64,000 bases of DNA from Flavivirga algicola (GTDB lineage: Bacteria; Bacteroidota; Bacteroidia; Flavobacteriales; Flavobacteriaceae). The stretch is from NCBI RefSeq assembly GCF_012910715.1, contig NZ_JABBHF010000014.1:1-64000 (forward strand), given 5' to 3'. Shown here piece by piece: positions 15,970 to 23,704 of the stretch. The translations under genes were made by a program, and so were the position numbers. Each line of letters begins with the position of its first letter. The stretch's first letter is position 1. Under the pieces are notes generated by a model. It ran no database searches. It saw only the letters and a list, made by a program, of their open reading frames with translations, and had not been told where the DNA came from.

Positions 15970-16875
15970 TTACTCAAATTCAATCTTGTCTTTATCGTAA
16001 TAATAAACTGTCTGTCCGTGTTCATCGTCCCAAGTTCTAAAGAATATTGTAATCGGTTCATTTTCCTCAATAGGAACAATTATACTACTCGTTTTTACAA
16101 AAAAATATAGTTGTTCTTTTTTATTCAAATAAGGTAACTCATAATCTTCTTTCACATAATTATACGATTCCCAAAATTTATTAATTAGAAACTTATTTAT
16201 CTCAAATCTGTTTGACTCCATTTGTTGAACTCTTTTAATTTGTTGAACAGATACTTTTGTGCCGACGGGAGATATTTCTATTCTTGCATGTTCAAAGTTT
16301 AAGCACATTAAACCTGTATTAATTGTAGCTTCATAAAGCTCGAATGCTGGATTATAAAAGAAGTTTGATGGAAAGTGATAATTTGTCCAATGATTATTTA
16401 TAGGAATAGACGGTGGAAGATAATATTTTGTTATTTGACAGTTATATCTCTTGTAAAGAGCAGCTAGTTCATCAATTGACTCACTTGAAACATATAGAAT
16501 TTGGTTTTCGATACTTTTTGCTAATCTATTTCTAAAATCAACATTTAAACCACCTATTATTTCCTCTTTATTTTCTATTATAATTGCAATATCAAAAAAC
16601 GAATTTTTACGGTTTGGGAAAACATTATTTGAGTCAACCTGAATCAAGTTTTCAAGCTCACTTATATTCGAAGACCTTACAATCAGTTCATAAGTCTCAT
16701 TTATTTCTCCTTTTGAATTTAAAATTGAATTATTAATCGTCATGTTGTCTTGGACTCTTAGTAATTCTGATGTATTAGACTTATCTGTAAATATGTAGTC
16801 AAAACGATTAACTTCTCGATAGTAAATTCGAAATTTGTCTATTTCAAATTTACTTAAATAATCAGTTATTGTCAT
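15970..16875 (-). CDS. Hypothetical protein, 301 aa (cassette gene)
   Basis: This is an unrecognised soluble protein. It mixes strands and helices and has a repeated Asn-rich character. Notable blocks are FRIYYREVNRFDYIF near the start, a central GGLNVDFRNRLAKSIENQILYVSSES, and a C-terminal segment FFRTWDDEHGQTVYYYD. No signal peptide, membrane helix or known motif is visible. The stop lies immediately after the R1 palindrome, so the spacer supplies its transcript end. Upstream lies an IS481 relic rather than a clear AAC box, so this cassette's right boundary has been disturbed. Confidence 0.55.
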   Translation of the reverse strand: MTITDYLSKFEIDKFRIYYREVNRFDYIFTDKSNTSELLRVQDNMTINNSILNSKGEINETYELIVRSSNISELENLIQVDSNNVFPNRKNSFFDIAIIIENKEEIIGGLNVDFRNRLAKSIENQILYVSSESIDELAALYKRYNCQITKYYLPPSIPINNHWTNYHFPSNFFYNPAFELYEATINTGLMCLNFEHARIEISPVGTKVSVQQIKRVQQMESNRFEINKFLINKFWESYNYVKEDYELPYLNKKEQLYFFVKTSSIIVPIEENEPITIFFRTWDDEHGQTVYYYDKDKIEFE

Positions 16876-16936
16876 TTTCTCTATTGGTTTTTAATGTTCG
16901 TTAAGGTCATAGTTTACACAAGTTAAGGATTAAACT

Positions 16937-17096
16937 TTACACTAAATTAGTTTCTAACCTTATATTTGATTCTTTATTTATTAACTCCCTTTCATTAAAG
17001 AAACCTAAAAATACATGTCTAAAAAATACTTTCCAAATACCATTACCAAGATCTTCAACCCCTACGTATTTTCCTTTTAAAGCCATGGTTAAATAA
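16937..17096 (-). pseudogene. IS481-family transposase relic, C-terminal end (copy 2)
   Basis: The minus strand reads MALKGKYVGVEDLGNGIWKV, continues FFRHVFLGFFNERELINKE and ends RLETNLV at a TAA (16937-16939). It is clearly related to copy 1 at 5045-5340. Only the last 50 or so codons remain. The two relics differ by many substitutions, so they are not a recent duplication. Confidence 0.72.
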
Positions 17097-17144
17097 TCAA
17101 AGTGTTGTATTGTTCCAGGAAAAGGTCTTATAGAAAAGTTATGT

Positions 17145-17180
17145 GCCTGAGTACCAGTTGCAAACTGGCACCAGCGGTTA
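17145..17180. repeat. Isolated R1 palindrome
   Basis: TACCAGTTGCAAACTGG followed by CACCAGCGG, without the rest of the R1 spacer. It marks the remains of another cassette boundary between the IS481 relic and the next attC-like site. Confidence 0.6.
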
Positions 17181-17250
17181 TTGCTCAGAAATTCGCATAT
17201 AACAATTTGTTTTTCAAACTACTAAGTTCTTGTATTTCATTTCTCAAATG

Positions 17251-17321
17251 ACTACCAACGTTTCTTGTGTGTTGCGTTTGCCTGCCGAAGGAGGCATATG
17301 CAATGTACAAATTGTTCTGCT
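17251..17321. repeat. attC-like site (type R3, copy 1)
   Basis: ACTACCAACG at 17251-17260, the stem TTGTGTGTTGC with GCAATGTACAA (one mismatch and one wobble), the inner hairpin TGCCTGCCGAAGGAGGCA and a GTTCTGC box near 17314. The same unit plus about 90 bases downstream recurs at 30251-30400. Confidence 0.65.
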
Positions 17322-17439
17322 TAGTGTTTTTTATCCGCTCCTAATTCCAGAGTGACGACCAAGAATTTGAGTTGATCACATATAGGATGCCGAGCAAGTT
17401 ATACACAAAATATTGTAGATTACTGGACTTTTTGCGCAG

Positions 17440-17537
17440 TCTGACGGTTCGTGTAAGGATAGTTGCGCGATTAAGTAACTAACTTAGCAAAAATAGAACG
17501 AACCAAGCAATTATTTTTACACGGCTTTGTTAATAAC
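17440..17537. repeat. attC-like site ahead of the dehalogenase-like gene
   Basis: CGTGTAAGGATAGTTGC (17450-17466) pairs over 17 positions with GCAATTATTTTTACACG (17507-17523), with three G-T wobbles. A GTTAATAAC box follows at 17529-17537. Together with 17251-17321 this leaves about 120 bases between two attC-like sites that contain no ORF. Confidence 0.65.
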
Positions 17538-17540
17538 TGG

Positions 17541-18512
17541 CTATTTCGATATTTTCTTCATGAATGCTCTTATTTTATTGATAATTTCATTTCCATCTTC
17601 TTCTAAAGCAAAATGTCCCGTGTTATAAATATTATAATCTATATTTTTTACATCTTTTTTAAAAGCTTCTGCTCCACTTTCAGGAAAGAATGCATCGTTC
17701 TTACCCCAAACAATCAATAGAGGTGGCTGATTATTTCTTAAATATTGTTGCCATTTCGGATATAATTTTAAGTTATTTTGGTAGTCATAGAATAAATCAA
17801 GGTTTACGGCATGAGCATTGGGTCTAGATAGTCTTAAGTAATCTAAATGCCATGTGTCAGGATTTACACTTTCGGGGTCTCTGGTTCCATGTGTATATTG
17901 CCACTTTAAGCCTTCTAAAGAGAAAACTGGCAACAGTGCATTTTCTGTTTGCTCATTTCTATTAGCCCAAAAAGCTCTAATGTCTTCCCAAGCTTCTCCA
18001 AGCCCTTCTTCATAAGCATTACCGTTTTGATTAATTATTGCAGTTACTCTTTCTGGATGTGCCGTAGCTATCCTAAAACCAATTGGCGCTCCATAATCTT
18101 GAATCATTAAGGCATAGGTATAGATTTCTTTTAATTTTAAAAATGAATTTATTGTTTCTGCAATATTATCAAAAGTGTATTCATAATCTTTTGCAGAAGG
18201 AAAATCACTATTTCCAAAACCAGGATAATCTGGCGCTATCAGATGAAATTCATCAGAAAGTTGATTTAATACTTTTCTATATTGATGAGAAGACGATGGA
18301 AAACCATGTAGAAGAACTAGTGTTGGGTTTTTGCTATCTCCAGCTTCTCTATAAGCTATTTTTACACCATCAACACTTAATGTTTTGTAGTAAACTGGAT
18401 TTGTTTGCTTTTGGCTTGAATGCGTGTTTTCATCCTTTAATGTGTTCGGTTTTTCTTGACAAGATACTATTAGCATCAAGGCAAATAGATAAATAAGTTT
18501 AAAGTTCTTCAT
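17541..18512 (-). CDS. Lipoprotein alpha/beta hydrolase, epoxide hydrolase/dehalogenase-like
   Basis: The N-terminus MKNFKLIYLFALMLIVSCQE carries a lipobox with Cys18. The fold has LLHGFPSSSHQYR (oxyanion loop), MIQDYGAPIGFRIA (the nucleophile position is Asp rather than Ser, as in epoxide hydrolases and haloalkane dehalogenases), VWGKNDAFF (acid) and NTGHFALEE (catalytic His). An Asp nucleophile with DYGAP implies a covalent ester mechanism. The substrate is not determined. It is the third gene after a TetR repressor and a DUF1348 protein on the same strand. A TetR operator lies upstream of the DUF1348 gene, so both genes are probably repressed together. Confidence 0.85.
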   Translation of the reverse strand: MKNFKLIYLFALMLIVSCQEKPNTLKDENTHSSQKQTNPVYYKTLSVDGVKIAYREAGDSKNPTLVLLHGFPSSSHQYRKVLNQLSDEFHLIAPDYPGFGNSDFPSAKDYEYTFDNIAETINSFLKLKEIYTYALMIQDYGAPIGFRIATAHPERVTAIINQNGNAYEEGLGEAWEDIRAFWANRNEQTENALLPVFSLEGLKWQYTHGTRDPESVNPDTWHLDYLRLSRPNAHAVNLDLFYDYQNNLKLYPKWQQYLRNNQPPLLIVWGKNDAFFPESGAEAFKKDVKNIDYNIYNTGHFALEEDGNEIINKIRAFMKKISK

Positions 18513-18524
18513 TGTAATATGTAT

Positions 18525-18932
18525 TTAAAGTTTTCTTTCAGATTCTTTTATTTCTAGGTCGTTAATGCTTGCGTAACGCTTAAGCATTAATCCGTTTTCA
18601 TCAAATTCCCAATTTTCATTACCATAAGCCCTATACCATATGCCTTCTTTGTTTTTATATTCGTATTCAAATCTTACGGTAATTCTATTATCGAGAAAAG
18701 CCCATAACTCTTTTTGAAGTTTGTAGTCTAATTCATTTTGCCACTTGTTTTTTAAAAATTCTTGTACTTCTTGCCGACCATTAATAAATTGATTTCGGTT
18801 ACGCCATTCTGTATCTTCTGTGCAAGCCATAGACACAGTAATAGGGTCTTTGCTATTCCATGCGTCTTCCGCCATTTGAACTTTTTGTTCGGCTGTTTCC
18901 TTGTTGAAAGGTGGTAGTGGGTATTTTTTCAT
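18525..18932 (-). CDS. DUF1348 / SnoaL-like NTF2-fold protein, 135 aa
   Basis: The pattern [62 protein letters not shown] and [31 protein letters not shown] is typical of the DUF1348 nuclear-transport-factor-2-like family. Its members are small cone-shaped proteins of largely unknown role. The first gene of a two-gene unit with the dehalogenase-like lipoprotein, 12 bases downstream. An 18-bp palindromic operator matching TetR-type sites lies 13 bases upstream of the ATG. Confidence 0.85.
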   Translation of the reverse strand: MKKYPLPPFNKETAEQKVQMAEDAWNSKDPITVSMACTEDTEWRNRNQFINGRQEVQEFLKNKWQNELDYKLQKELWAFLDNRITVRFEYEYKNKEGIWYRAYGNENWEFDENGLMLKRYASINDLEIKESERKL

Positions 18933-18944
18933 GATTGTAATTTA

Positions 18945-18962
18945 TTACCGAACATTCGGTAA
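18945..18962. promoter_or_regulatory. TetR operator upstream of DUF1348-hydrolase genes
   Basis: TTACCGAA and TTCGGTAA are perfect 8-bp arms around CA. The near-identical site at 19571-19588 precedes the tetR gene. Two matching palindromes in the two promoter positions of one small regulon strongly indicate operators of the adjacent TetR protein. Confidence 0.85.
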
Positions 18963-18979
18963 AATTAATAAATAAATTT

Positions 18980-19543
18980 TTATTGATTAATATAATTTTG
19001 TTCAATATTTTTTAACGCATTTTCGAAAATTGAAATATCTCCTAATCCTTTGGTCACTATTAAACTACCTTGAATTTCAATTAATACTTGTAAAGCTTTT
19101 TGTTCAGCTTCTTTGTGATTTAACTGAAACGCCGTTCCAATTTCCCTAAAAGTGGAAAGCCATTCGTTCATTCCGTTTTTTATTTGCTCCTCAAATAGTT
19201 CAACACCTGTTTGCATAGATAGAGCCCGAAAAATGCAGGTTTCTTTTCCGTCATTATATAGAGTTCGAATTTTTTCTAACCCTTTTTTTAATCTTATTTG
19301 AGGCTCAATATCATCATCCAAAAGAGACTGAAATACATTATTGCTAACCCATTCGTCTAAATGATTTAAAACGGCATCAGCCATTTCTTGCTTTCCATTT
19401 GGGAATCTGTGATACAGACTAGCTTTTTTTAAACCTGTTGCTTCAGATAATTCTTTTAAGCTTGCTCCTTCATATCCTTTAGAACGAAAAACTTTAGTCA
19501 ACCCTTTTAAGATTTCAATATCTAATACTTTCTGTGGTCTCAT
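18980..19543 (-). CDS. TetR/AcrR-family transcriptional repressor
   Basis: The N-terminal TetR helix-turn-helix (VFRSKGYEGASLKELSEATGLKKASLYHRFPNGKQEM) is followed by a helical ligand-binding domain (about 187 aa in total). The start MRPQKVLDIEI at 19543 is preferred: the further ATG at 19570 would overlap the operator region. It presumably represses itself and the downstream DUF1348 and hydrolase genes through two almost identical palindromes (19571-19588 and 18945-18962). The inducer is unknown. Confidence 0.9.
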   Translation of the reverse strand: MRPQKVLDIEILKGLTKVFRSKGYEGASLKELSEATGLKKASLYHRFPNGKQEMADAVLNHLDEWVSNNVFQSLLDDDIEPQIRLKKGLEKIRTLYNDGKETCIFRALSMQTGVELFEEQIKNGMNEWLSTFREIGTAFQLNHKEAEQKALQVLIEIQGSLIVTKGLGDISIFENALKNIEQNYINQ

Positions 19544-19570
19544 GGTGCAAATATAGGTGAAAATATGCAA

Positions 19571-19588
19571 TTACCAAACGTTCGGTAA
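19571..19588. promoter_or_regulatory. TetR operator upstream of tetR
   Basis: TTACCAAA and TTCGGTAA around CG form an 18-bp palindrome with one imperfect position, 28 bases upstream of the tetR ATG. It is the partner of the operator at 18945-18962 and suggests autoregulation. Confidence 0.82.
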
Positions 19589-19599
19589 AAATTTGTTTC

Positions 19600-19965
19600 C
19601 AGAATATGTCTCCTTTGTTAAATTTCCCATTATACCAAATGAGGTTCATCCTATCTCCATGCCCATATTTTTTATAAGTCTCTTGCAAATCTTCATTTCC
19701 CCATTTTGCTATAATATTCTTACCTGTTCGAGGTAAATCAAATAAAAAAGTAGCTAAAGTGTCTTTCTCTTTCATTTCTTTAATATCAGATTCTTTGTCT
19801 TTAAAGAAATCATCATAAACATTTGGATATGACCTTCAAAAGCTCCCGTAATTCTTAAGTATCCACTTTTTATATCAATGATATCTAACGCATAACGAAT
19901 GTTATTCTGGTTAAAATCATTGATAGCATCATCTAATTGATAGTGAGTTGGTCAAATGTTAGTAA
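19600..19965 (-). pseudogene. Decayed hypothetical gene upstream of tetR
   Basis: Reading on the minus strand, one frame gives YQLDDAINDFNQNNIRYALD and SGYLRITGAFEGH. A shift near 19835 leads to a second frame with YPNVYDDFFKDKESDIKEMK and onward (KEKDTLATFLFDLPRTGKNI, GNEDLQETYKKYGHGDRMN). The two pieces look like one coding sequence broken by a frameshift and truncated at its 3' end close to the tetR operator. I do not recognise the family. Its start is also missing. Confidence 0.55.
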
Positions 19966-20042
19966 AGAGACATAGTTTACATTTTTGTAAATATTTGAGC
20001 ACAATAAAGAAACCGATAGTTACACATGTCCCCAAGGAAAAA

Positions 20043-20506
20043 ACATCCCCTTTAAAAAGGTGTTCACAGAGAAAAAGAACCATGCCAAAAAGAAGGAATA
20101 TAGGGGCTCAAAACAAGTTTGTATAGATTGCCCTATAAGAACGCGATGTTTAGGCAGATCAGCACAGGAAAAGAAATTTACCGTTACTTTTTATCGCGAA
20201 GCATACAAGCGCAATAATGCTCGGGTAAACAGTCCGCAAGGGCGTTATATGAAGTCCAAACGGCAGAGTACGGTAGAACTCATATTGGGAACGCTCACAC
20301 AGTTTATGGGCCTTAGAAAGAATCAATACCATTGGGATACAACAAGCCAATAAGGTGATGCTCCACTCGGCTATGGCCTATAACCTCAAGAAATACCTGA
20401 AATTTATCTCGAAGACCATAAAAAGTGGTGCCAAAGCCCAGAGGGTCTTTAAATTACCTGAAAGCCTCACAACTAGACTTGAAATAAGGCTCTTAACAGC
20501 CTTATA
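20043..20506 (+). pseudogene. IS1182-family transposase relic, C-terminal part
   Basis: The plus frame contains the zinc-knuckle-like VCIDCPIRTRC motif and RYMKSKRQSTVELILGTLTQ. A +1 shift near 20320 leads to ANKVMLHSAMAYNLKKYLKF and then a natural TAG (20504-20506). This is the C-terminal third of an IS1182-type transposase. The N-terminus and most of the DDE core are missing. The sequence after the stop (20510-20595) resembles 13043-13112, the end of the other IS1182 relic. Both relics abut TTGTTGTGTGCC. Confidence 0.75.
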
Positions 20507-20589
20507 GTTTTTACGGTAAATTAACCTCACTCAAAACAAAAGCCCCTAAATGGAGCTTTTGAGTTAAAGATTATTGTTTTTTTAGTGCC

Positions 20590-20620
20590 TTGCGCAACGG
20601 TTATCCTTGTTGTGTGCCAT
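20590..20620. repeat. attC-like half-site after IS1182 relic 2
   Basis: CGCAACGG at 20590-20597 and CCTTGTTGTGTGCC at 20602-20615. The configuration is the same as at 13105-13131: IS1182 right end directly joined to the GTT box. Confidence 0.45.
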
Positions 20621-20628
20621 TTATTTTT

Positions 20629-21057
20629 CTATTGTTCTGCACCTTTTTCTGCAAATCCTAGGATGTAGCCGTTATTATCGGTTAGGTAGAATTCTCGCAT
20701 TCCATACCAAGCTGTTTTTAGTTTAGTTGGATTCAGTCCTTTGCTTTTGATCTGTTTATAAAAGTTGTCAACGCCTTCAATTTCCATATAGAATGAAACA
20801 CTCGCTGACATTGAAAGGTCTTTGGCAAAAAGAACATCTCTTTTGAAACTTTCAGTTTTTTGAAACATCATTTCTACATTGTCTTTGCTAACTAATGCGT
20901 AAATATATTCTTTATCATCAGTAAATGATTGTTCAATTCCGTCTTGTGTCTCGGGAACAGCCATTACAAGTATAAACCCTAAAACAGATTGATAAAACTC
21001 TACAGTTTTTCTAATGTTTTTTACCTCAAAGTTAGGCGTTAATTTATTCACTTTCAT
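20629..21057 (-). CDS. VOC-superfamily (glyoxalase/bleomycin resistance-like) protein
   Basis: The 142-aa protein has the paired beta-alpha-beta-beta-beta units of the vicinal-oxygen-chelate fold: LTPNFEVKNIRKTVEFYQSVLGF in the first half, and VSFYMEIEGVDNFYKQIKSKGL with AWYGMREFYLTDNNGYILGFAE in the second. The second half retains E (GMREFYLTD) and the final FAE, but the first-half metal His is replaced. Metal binding is therefore doubtful. It lies 28 bases downstream of an AraC-type regulator and is probably cotranscribed with it. The substrate is unknown. Confidence 0.82.
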   Translation of the reverse strand: MKVNKLTPNFEVKNIRKTVEFYQSVLGFILVMAVPETQDGIEQSFTDDKEYIYALVSKDNVEMMFQKTESFKRDVLFAKDLSMSASVSFYMEIEGVDNFYKQIKSKGLNPTKLKTAWYGMREFYLTDNNGYILGFAEKGAEQ

Positions 21058-21085
21058 TTTATTGAATTTTAATGAAAGAACAAAT

Positions 21086-21886
21086 TTAAGTTACCTTAAT
21101 GGTAGTCAATTGTAAAAAACGGTCGTTTTTGTTCAAATGTAAATTGGTTGGTGTCGTTCCAGTAATTTGCTTTATTTGTTTAATGAAATGGGCTTGGTCG
21201 TAGTAATTGTTTTCTGGGAAAAATTTACCTTTAGAAATGTGTTTTAGGGAAGAGTGGCATTTTAAAATATTACAAAATGTTTTTAGCGAAAAGCCAAATC
21301 TGCTATTAAAATACCTATTGATTTGTCGACTACTCCAAAAAAGTCTTTCCGAAATTTTCTTAATAGAAACCTCACCTTTTCGTTCGTAAAGAATCCTGAA
21401 AAGTTCAAATTTCCTACTATCTATTTCCTTTAGGTTTTTGAGTCCGTATTGTAATTTCTCGGTTATAGAATTGGTAACTTTCTCAAAGTTGCTAAAGTCA
21501 AAACTTTCACAGCCCCACAAAGTTGTTGGTAATTCTGTTTTTGTATTTTTAAGTTCTTTGATTGATTGCTTGAAAACATATTCGGCAGAAATTAGTTTAA
21601 AACGAACCCCAATTAGTTTTGTTTTTTTAGGTATCGATACTTGAACTTGGTTTGTCCAAACTCCTGTCAGTGATACTTTGGTAATTTTTCCATTTTTTAT
21701 TTCAAATATCAAGTCAAAAAATCCATCTGGAAGTATTTCGTAGTTGCATTGTTTTTCGAAAGTTTCAAACTTCCAAAAACTCTTTATGAAGTTAGAAATA
21801 AATCCTTCTGTATGTTTTTCTTGGTAATTCATTCGATTTGGCAAAATTACTGGGTCAAGATTCCAGTTTACAATTCCATCGTTCAT
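21086..21886 (-). CDS. AraC-family regulator with DUF6597-like N-domain, chimeric start
   Basis: The C-terminal AraC helix-turn-helix covers about residues 170-260 (ISERLFWSSRQINRYFNSRFG, NYYDQAHFIKQIKQITGTTP). The N-domain resembles DUF6597 (SFWKFETFEKQCNYEILPDGFFDLIFEI). The frame opens with MNDGIVNWNLDPVI, which is the N-terminus of Lgt encoded at 7374 (MNDGIINWNLDPVI). The natural AraC start is probably MNYQEKHTEGF at codon 19 (about 21832). The cassette 5' end has therefore been swapped for that of an lgt cassette. The VOC gene follows in the same direction. Confidence 0.85.
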   Translation of the reverse strand: MNDGIVNWNLDPVILPNRMNYQEKHTEGFISNFIKSFWKFETFEKQCNYEILPDGFFDLIFEIKNGKITKVSLTGVWTNQVQVSIPKKTKLIGVRFKLISAEYVFKQSIKELKNTKTELPTTLWGCESFDFSNFEKVTNSITEKLQYGLKNLKEIDSRKFELFRILYERKGEVSIKKISERLFWSSRQINRYFNSRFGFSLKTFCNILKCHSSLKHISKGKFFPENNYYDQAHFIKQIKQITGTTPTNLHLNKNDRFLQLTTIKVT

Positions 21887-21902
21887 TCGTTATCGTAGTT
21901 TT

Positions 21903-22045
21903 TCAGCCTTGTTGTACAGCAAAATTATAGTAGCAATTATATTCCATTTATTTCAAATCTAAGGGATTTTAATGGATTTAAAATTATTTGGCTTACTCTT
22001 TTTCTTTTGGGCAATACCAGTTGAAAACTGGCGCCAACGGGTTTT
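21903..22045. repeat. Cassette boundary duplicated from the lgt cassette, with R1 spacer
   Basis: This segment matches 7385-7540: GTAGTTTTTCAGCCTTGT, TAGCAATTATATTC, AAATCTAAGGGATTTTAATGG and the palindrome CCAGTTGAAAACTGG. Together with the lgt-like first codons of the AraC frame, about 200 bases are shared between the two loci. Confidence 0.75.
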
Positions 22046-22127
22046 ATCTTGGAATGCCTTTAAAAATAGTAATAGGTTTTGAAACACGAACCTTTCCGTT
22101 TACTATTGACTTTAAATATAAAAAAAA

Positions 22128-22154
22128 GCGACTTTGATTAAATACCAAAGCCGC
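22128..22154 (-). terminator. Rho-independent terminator of the sigma-factor operon
   Basis: On the minus strand GCGGCTTTG and CAAAGTCGC form a stem (one mismatch) around a 9-nt loop, followed by eight T residues. It lies 64 bases beyond the stop of the plug-repeat protein gene, the last gene of the operon. Confidence 0.8.
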
Positions 22155-22159
22155 TATTA

Positions 22160-22187
22160 TTTTTATACATTGTAACCAACGGGTATT
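22160..22187. repeat. attC-like fragment beyond the sigma-operon end
   Basis: TTTTATACATTGTAACCAACGG resembles the right end of other attC-like sites (TTTTATACAATGTTAGCCAC) joined to an AACGG. No matching left half is obvious. It is kept as a weak boundary mark. Confidence 0.35.
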
Positions 22188-22217
22188 TTCTTGGTTAACT
22201 TTAAATTCTCAGCAGAT

Positions 22218-22733
22218 TTATTTTTTCTTTTCTTTTTTAGTTGTTACGACTATAACACCGTTGGGAGCGTTATATTTTTTCAAAGCCTGTTCATTTTTAA
22301 ACACTTCGATGCTTTCAATATCATCAGGAGATATTTTTTCAAGCATGTCTTTATCAGATTTCTTTCCGTTAATAATTAATATGGGCATCTTATTATTGAC
22401 ACCATCGCCTTTAAACTTTATCTTAGATATTGCCTTTTCAGTAGTGATTTTTTTTGTTGTAACAAGCACAACACCATTTTTCGAATTGTATTCTTTTATG
22501 GCCTTATCTCCTTTAATAACATTTACTGATTCAATTCTATCTGTATCCAATAAATCCATTGGAAAATCGAATTTTTTTCCATCAACATAAATATCTGGTT
22601 TTGCACCATCTTTTAGCCTAAAATTGAGTTTTTCTGGTTTTACGATTTCACCTTTTTCTTCAGTATGCTCCTGTGCTTGAATTAACGAAATGGATAGCAA
22701 TACTGCACATACAGTTAAAATTACTTTTTTCAT
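22218..22733 (-). CDS. Exported protein with two TonB-plug-like repeats, 171 aa
   Basis: A signal peptide (MKKVILTVCAVLLSISLIQAQ) precedes two homologous halves, each ending in a plug-like motif: RIESVNVIKGDKAIKEYNSK followed by NGVVLVTTKK, and DIESIEVFKNEQALKKYNAP followed by NGVIVVTTKK. This motif occurs in the plug of TonB receptors and in M56/BlaR-type proteins, where it also appears alone. There is no barrel here. It is the last gene of a sigma factor / membrane protein / exported protein operon, so it may act as the periplasmic sensor or effector of that system (inference). Confidence 0.75.
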   Translation of the reverse strand: MKKVILTVCAVLLSISLIQAQEHTEEKGEIVKPEKLNFRLKDGAKPDIYVDGKKFDFPMDLLDTDRIESVNVIKGDKAIKEYNSKNGVVLVTTKKITTEKAISKIKFKGDGVNNKMPILIINGKKSDKDMLEKISPDDIESIEVFKNEQALKKYNAPNGVIVVTTKKEKKK

Positions 22734-22773
22734 GTTTCTAAATGTTTATTTATTAATAGTTATATATATAGAT

Positions 22774-23199
22774 TTAGGGTGTTGTGTAAATAATAATCAT
22801 TTCATTTTCATAAATAATACGCTGTTGGGTTTCTGATGGTTCTGAATTAGACATCATATTTAGAGCTTGATTTAATAAATCTTCTTTCTCAGAATAGCTG
22901 AGTTCTTTTTGTTTTGGGCTGGCTATTAAAAGAGAGATTAATAATATAACGGAAGCCGCTGCAGACATGATTCCAATAAACCTCTTACGTTTTCCGATTT
23001 TTTTGTTTTGAAAGGATTCCCATAATGTGTCATTAAAGTTTTTTGGGACCTCCCTTTTATTATTTTTTACAAAAGTAGACCATGCTTCCAATGAGAGTTC
23101 TGAATTCTTAACATGGTCAAACAAAAACTGCTCTTCGTTTAACGTACTATTTCCTTCTTTATATTTTTCAATTAATCTCTCAATTTTATCCTCTTCCAT
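22774..23199 (-). CDS. Probable anti-sigma factor, single-pass membrane protein, 141 aa
   Basis: The cytoplasmic N-terminus (about 80 residues: EEDKIERLIEKYKEGNSTLNE, LFDHVKNSELSLEAWSTFVK) is followed by one membrane helix (FIGIMSAAASVILLISLLIA) and a short external tail. This is the layout of small anti-sigma factors paired with ECF sigma genes in Bacteroidota, although the zinc HxxxCxxC motif is absent. Its start overlaps the end of the sigma gene by 14 bases, indicating translational coupling. The exported plug-repeat protein follows 40 bases downstream. Confidence 0.75.
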   Translation of the reverse strand: MEEDKIERLIEKYKEGNSTLNEEQFLFDHVKNSELSLEAWSTFVKNNKREVPKNFNDTLWESFQNKKIGKRKRFIGIMSAAASVILLISLLIASPKQKELSYSEKEDLLNQALNMMSNSEPSETQQRIIYENEMIIIYTTP

Positions 23200-23695
23200 A
23201 GCTATATGTTTTTTCTAATTCTATACTTACCTGATTTCTAGCTCGAGACAACAGTACTCTAACATGTTCAACCTTAAGTTTTAATGCAGCGGCTATTTCA
23301 ATAAATTCATAACCGTCTAAGTCTCGCATCATTATAACTTCTCTTTGTTGTTCTGGTAAGCTTTTGAGAATTTTTTTAATAATAATATTTAACTCTTTCC
23401 ATTCCAGTTGTTCTTGACCGTTTTCTGACTTTAATATTTCAAGTTGCAAAGGAGAATCATCAATTTCCAACCTTTTTTTCCTCATTAAATCGATACAATA
23501 ATTGCGCGCTGTTAAGAATACAAAACCTGTAATATTTGGATGTAGCCCAATTTGCTTACGCTTTAACCAAAGTTTCATCATTATTTCTTGGATAGCATCT
23601 TCTGCGTTCGCGTTATTTCCAAGCATTCGAGAAACCATAGGAAACAAATGCTCTGATAGTGAAAATACTTTAAGTCTAAATTCTTTCTTATTCAT
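23186..23695 (-). CDS. ECF-type RNA polymerase sigma factor
   Basis: Region 2 is at residues 20-75 (SEHLFPMVSRMLGNNANAEDAIQEIMMKLWLKRKQI, TGFVFLTARNYCIDLMRKKR). Region 4 is at about 105-160 (ILKSLPEQQREVIMMRDLDG, YEFIEIAAALKLKVEHVRVLLSRARNQV). The 169-aa size is normal for the group. It heads a three-gene operon with the anti-sigma-like membrane protein and the exported plug-repeat protein. The operon ends in a clear terminator at 22128-22154. Unlike neighbours, it looks like a chromosomal sensory unit, though it still sits inside the array. Confidence 0.92.
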   Translation of the reverse strand: MNKKEFRLKVFSLSEHLFPMVSRMLGNNANAEDAIQEIMMKLWLKRKQIGLHPNITGFVFLTARNYCIDLMRKKRLEIDDSPLQLEILKSENGQEQLEWKELNIIIKKILKSLPEQQREVIMMRDLDGYEFIEIAAALKLKVEHVRVLLSRARNQVSIELEKTYSYGRG

Positions 23696-23704
23696 TCTAT
23701 TTTA

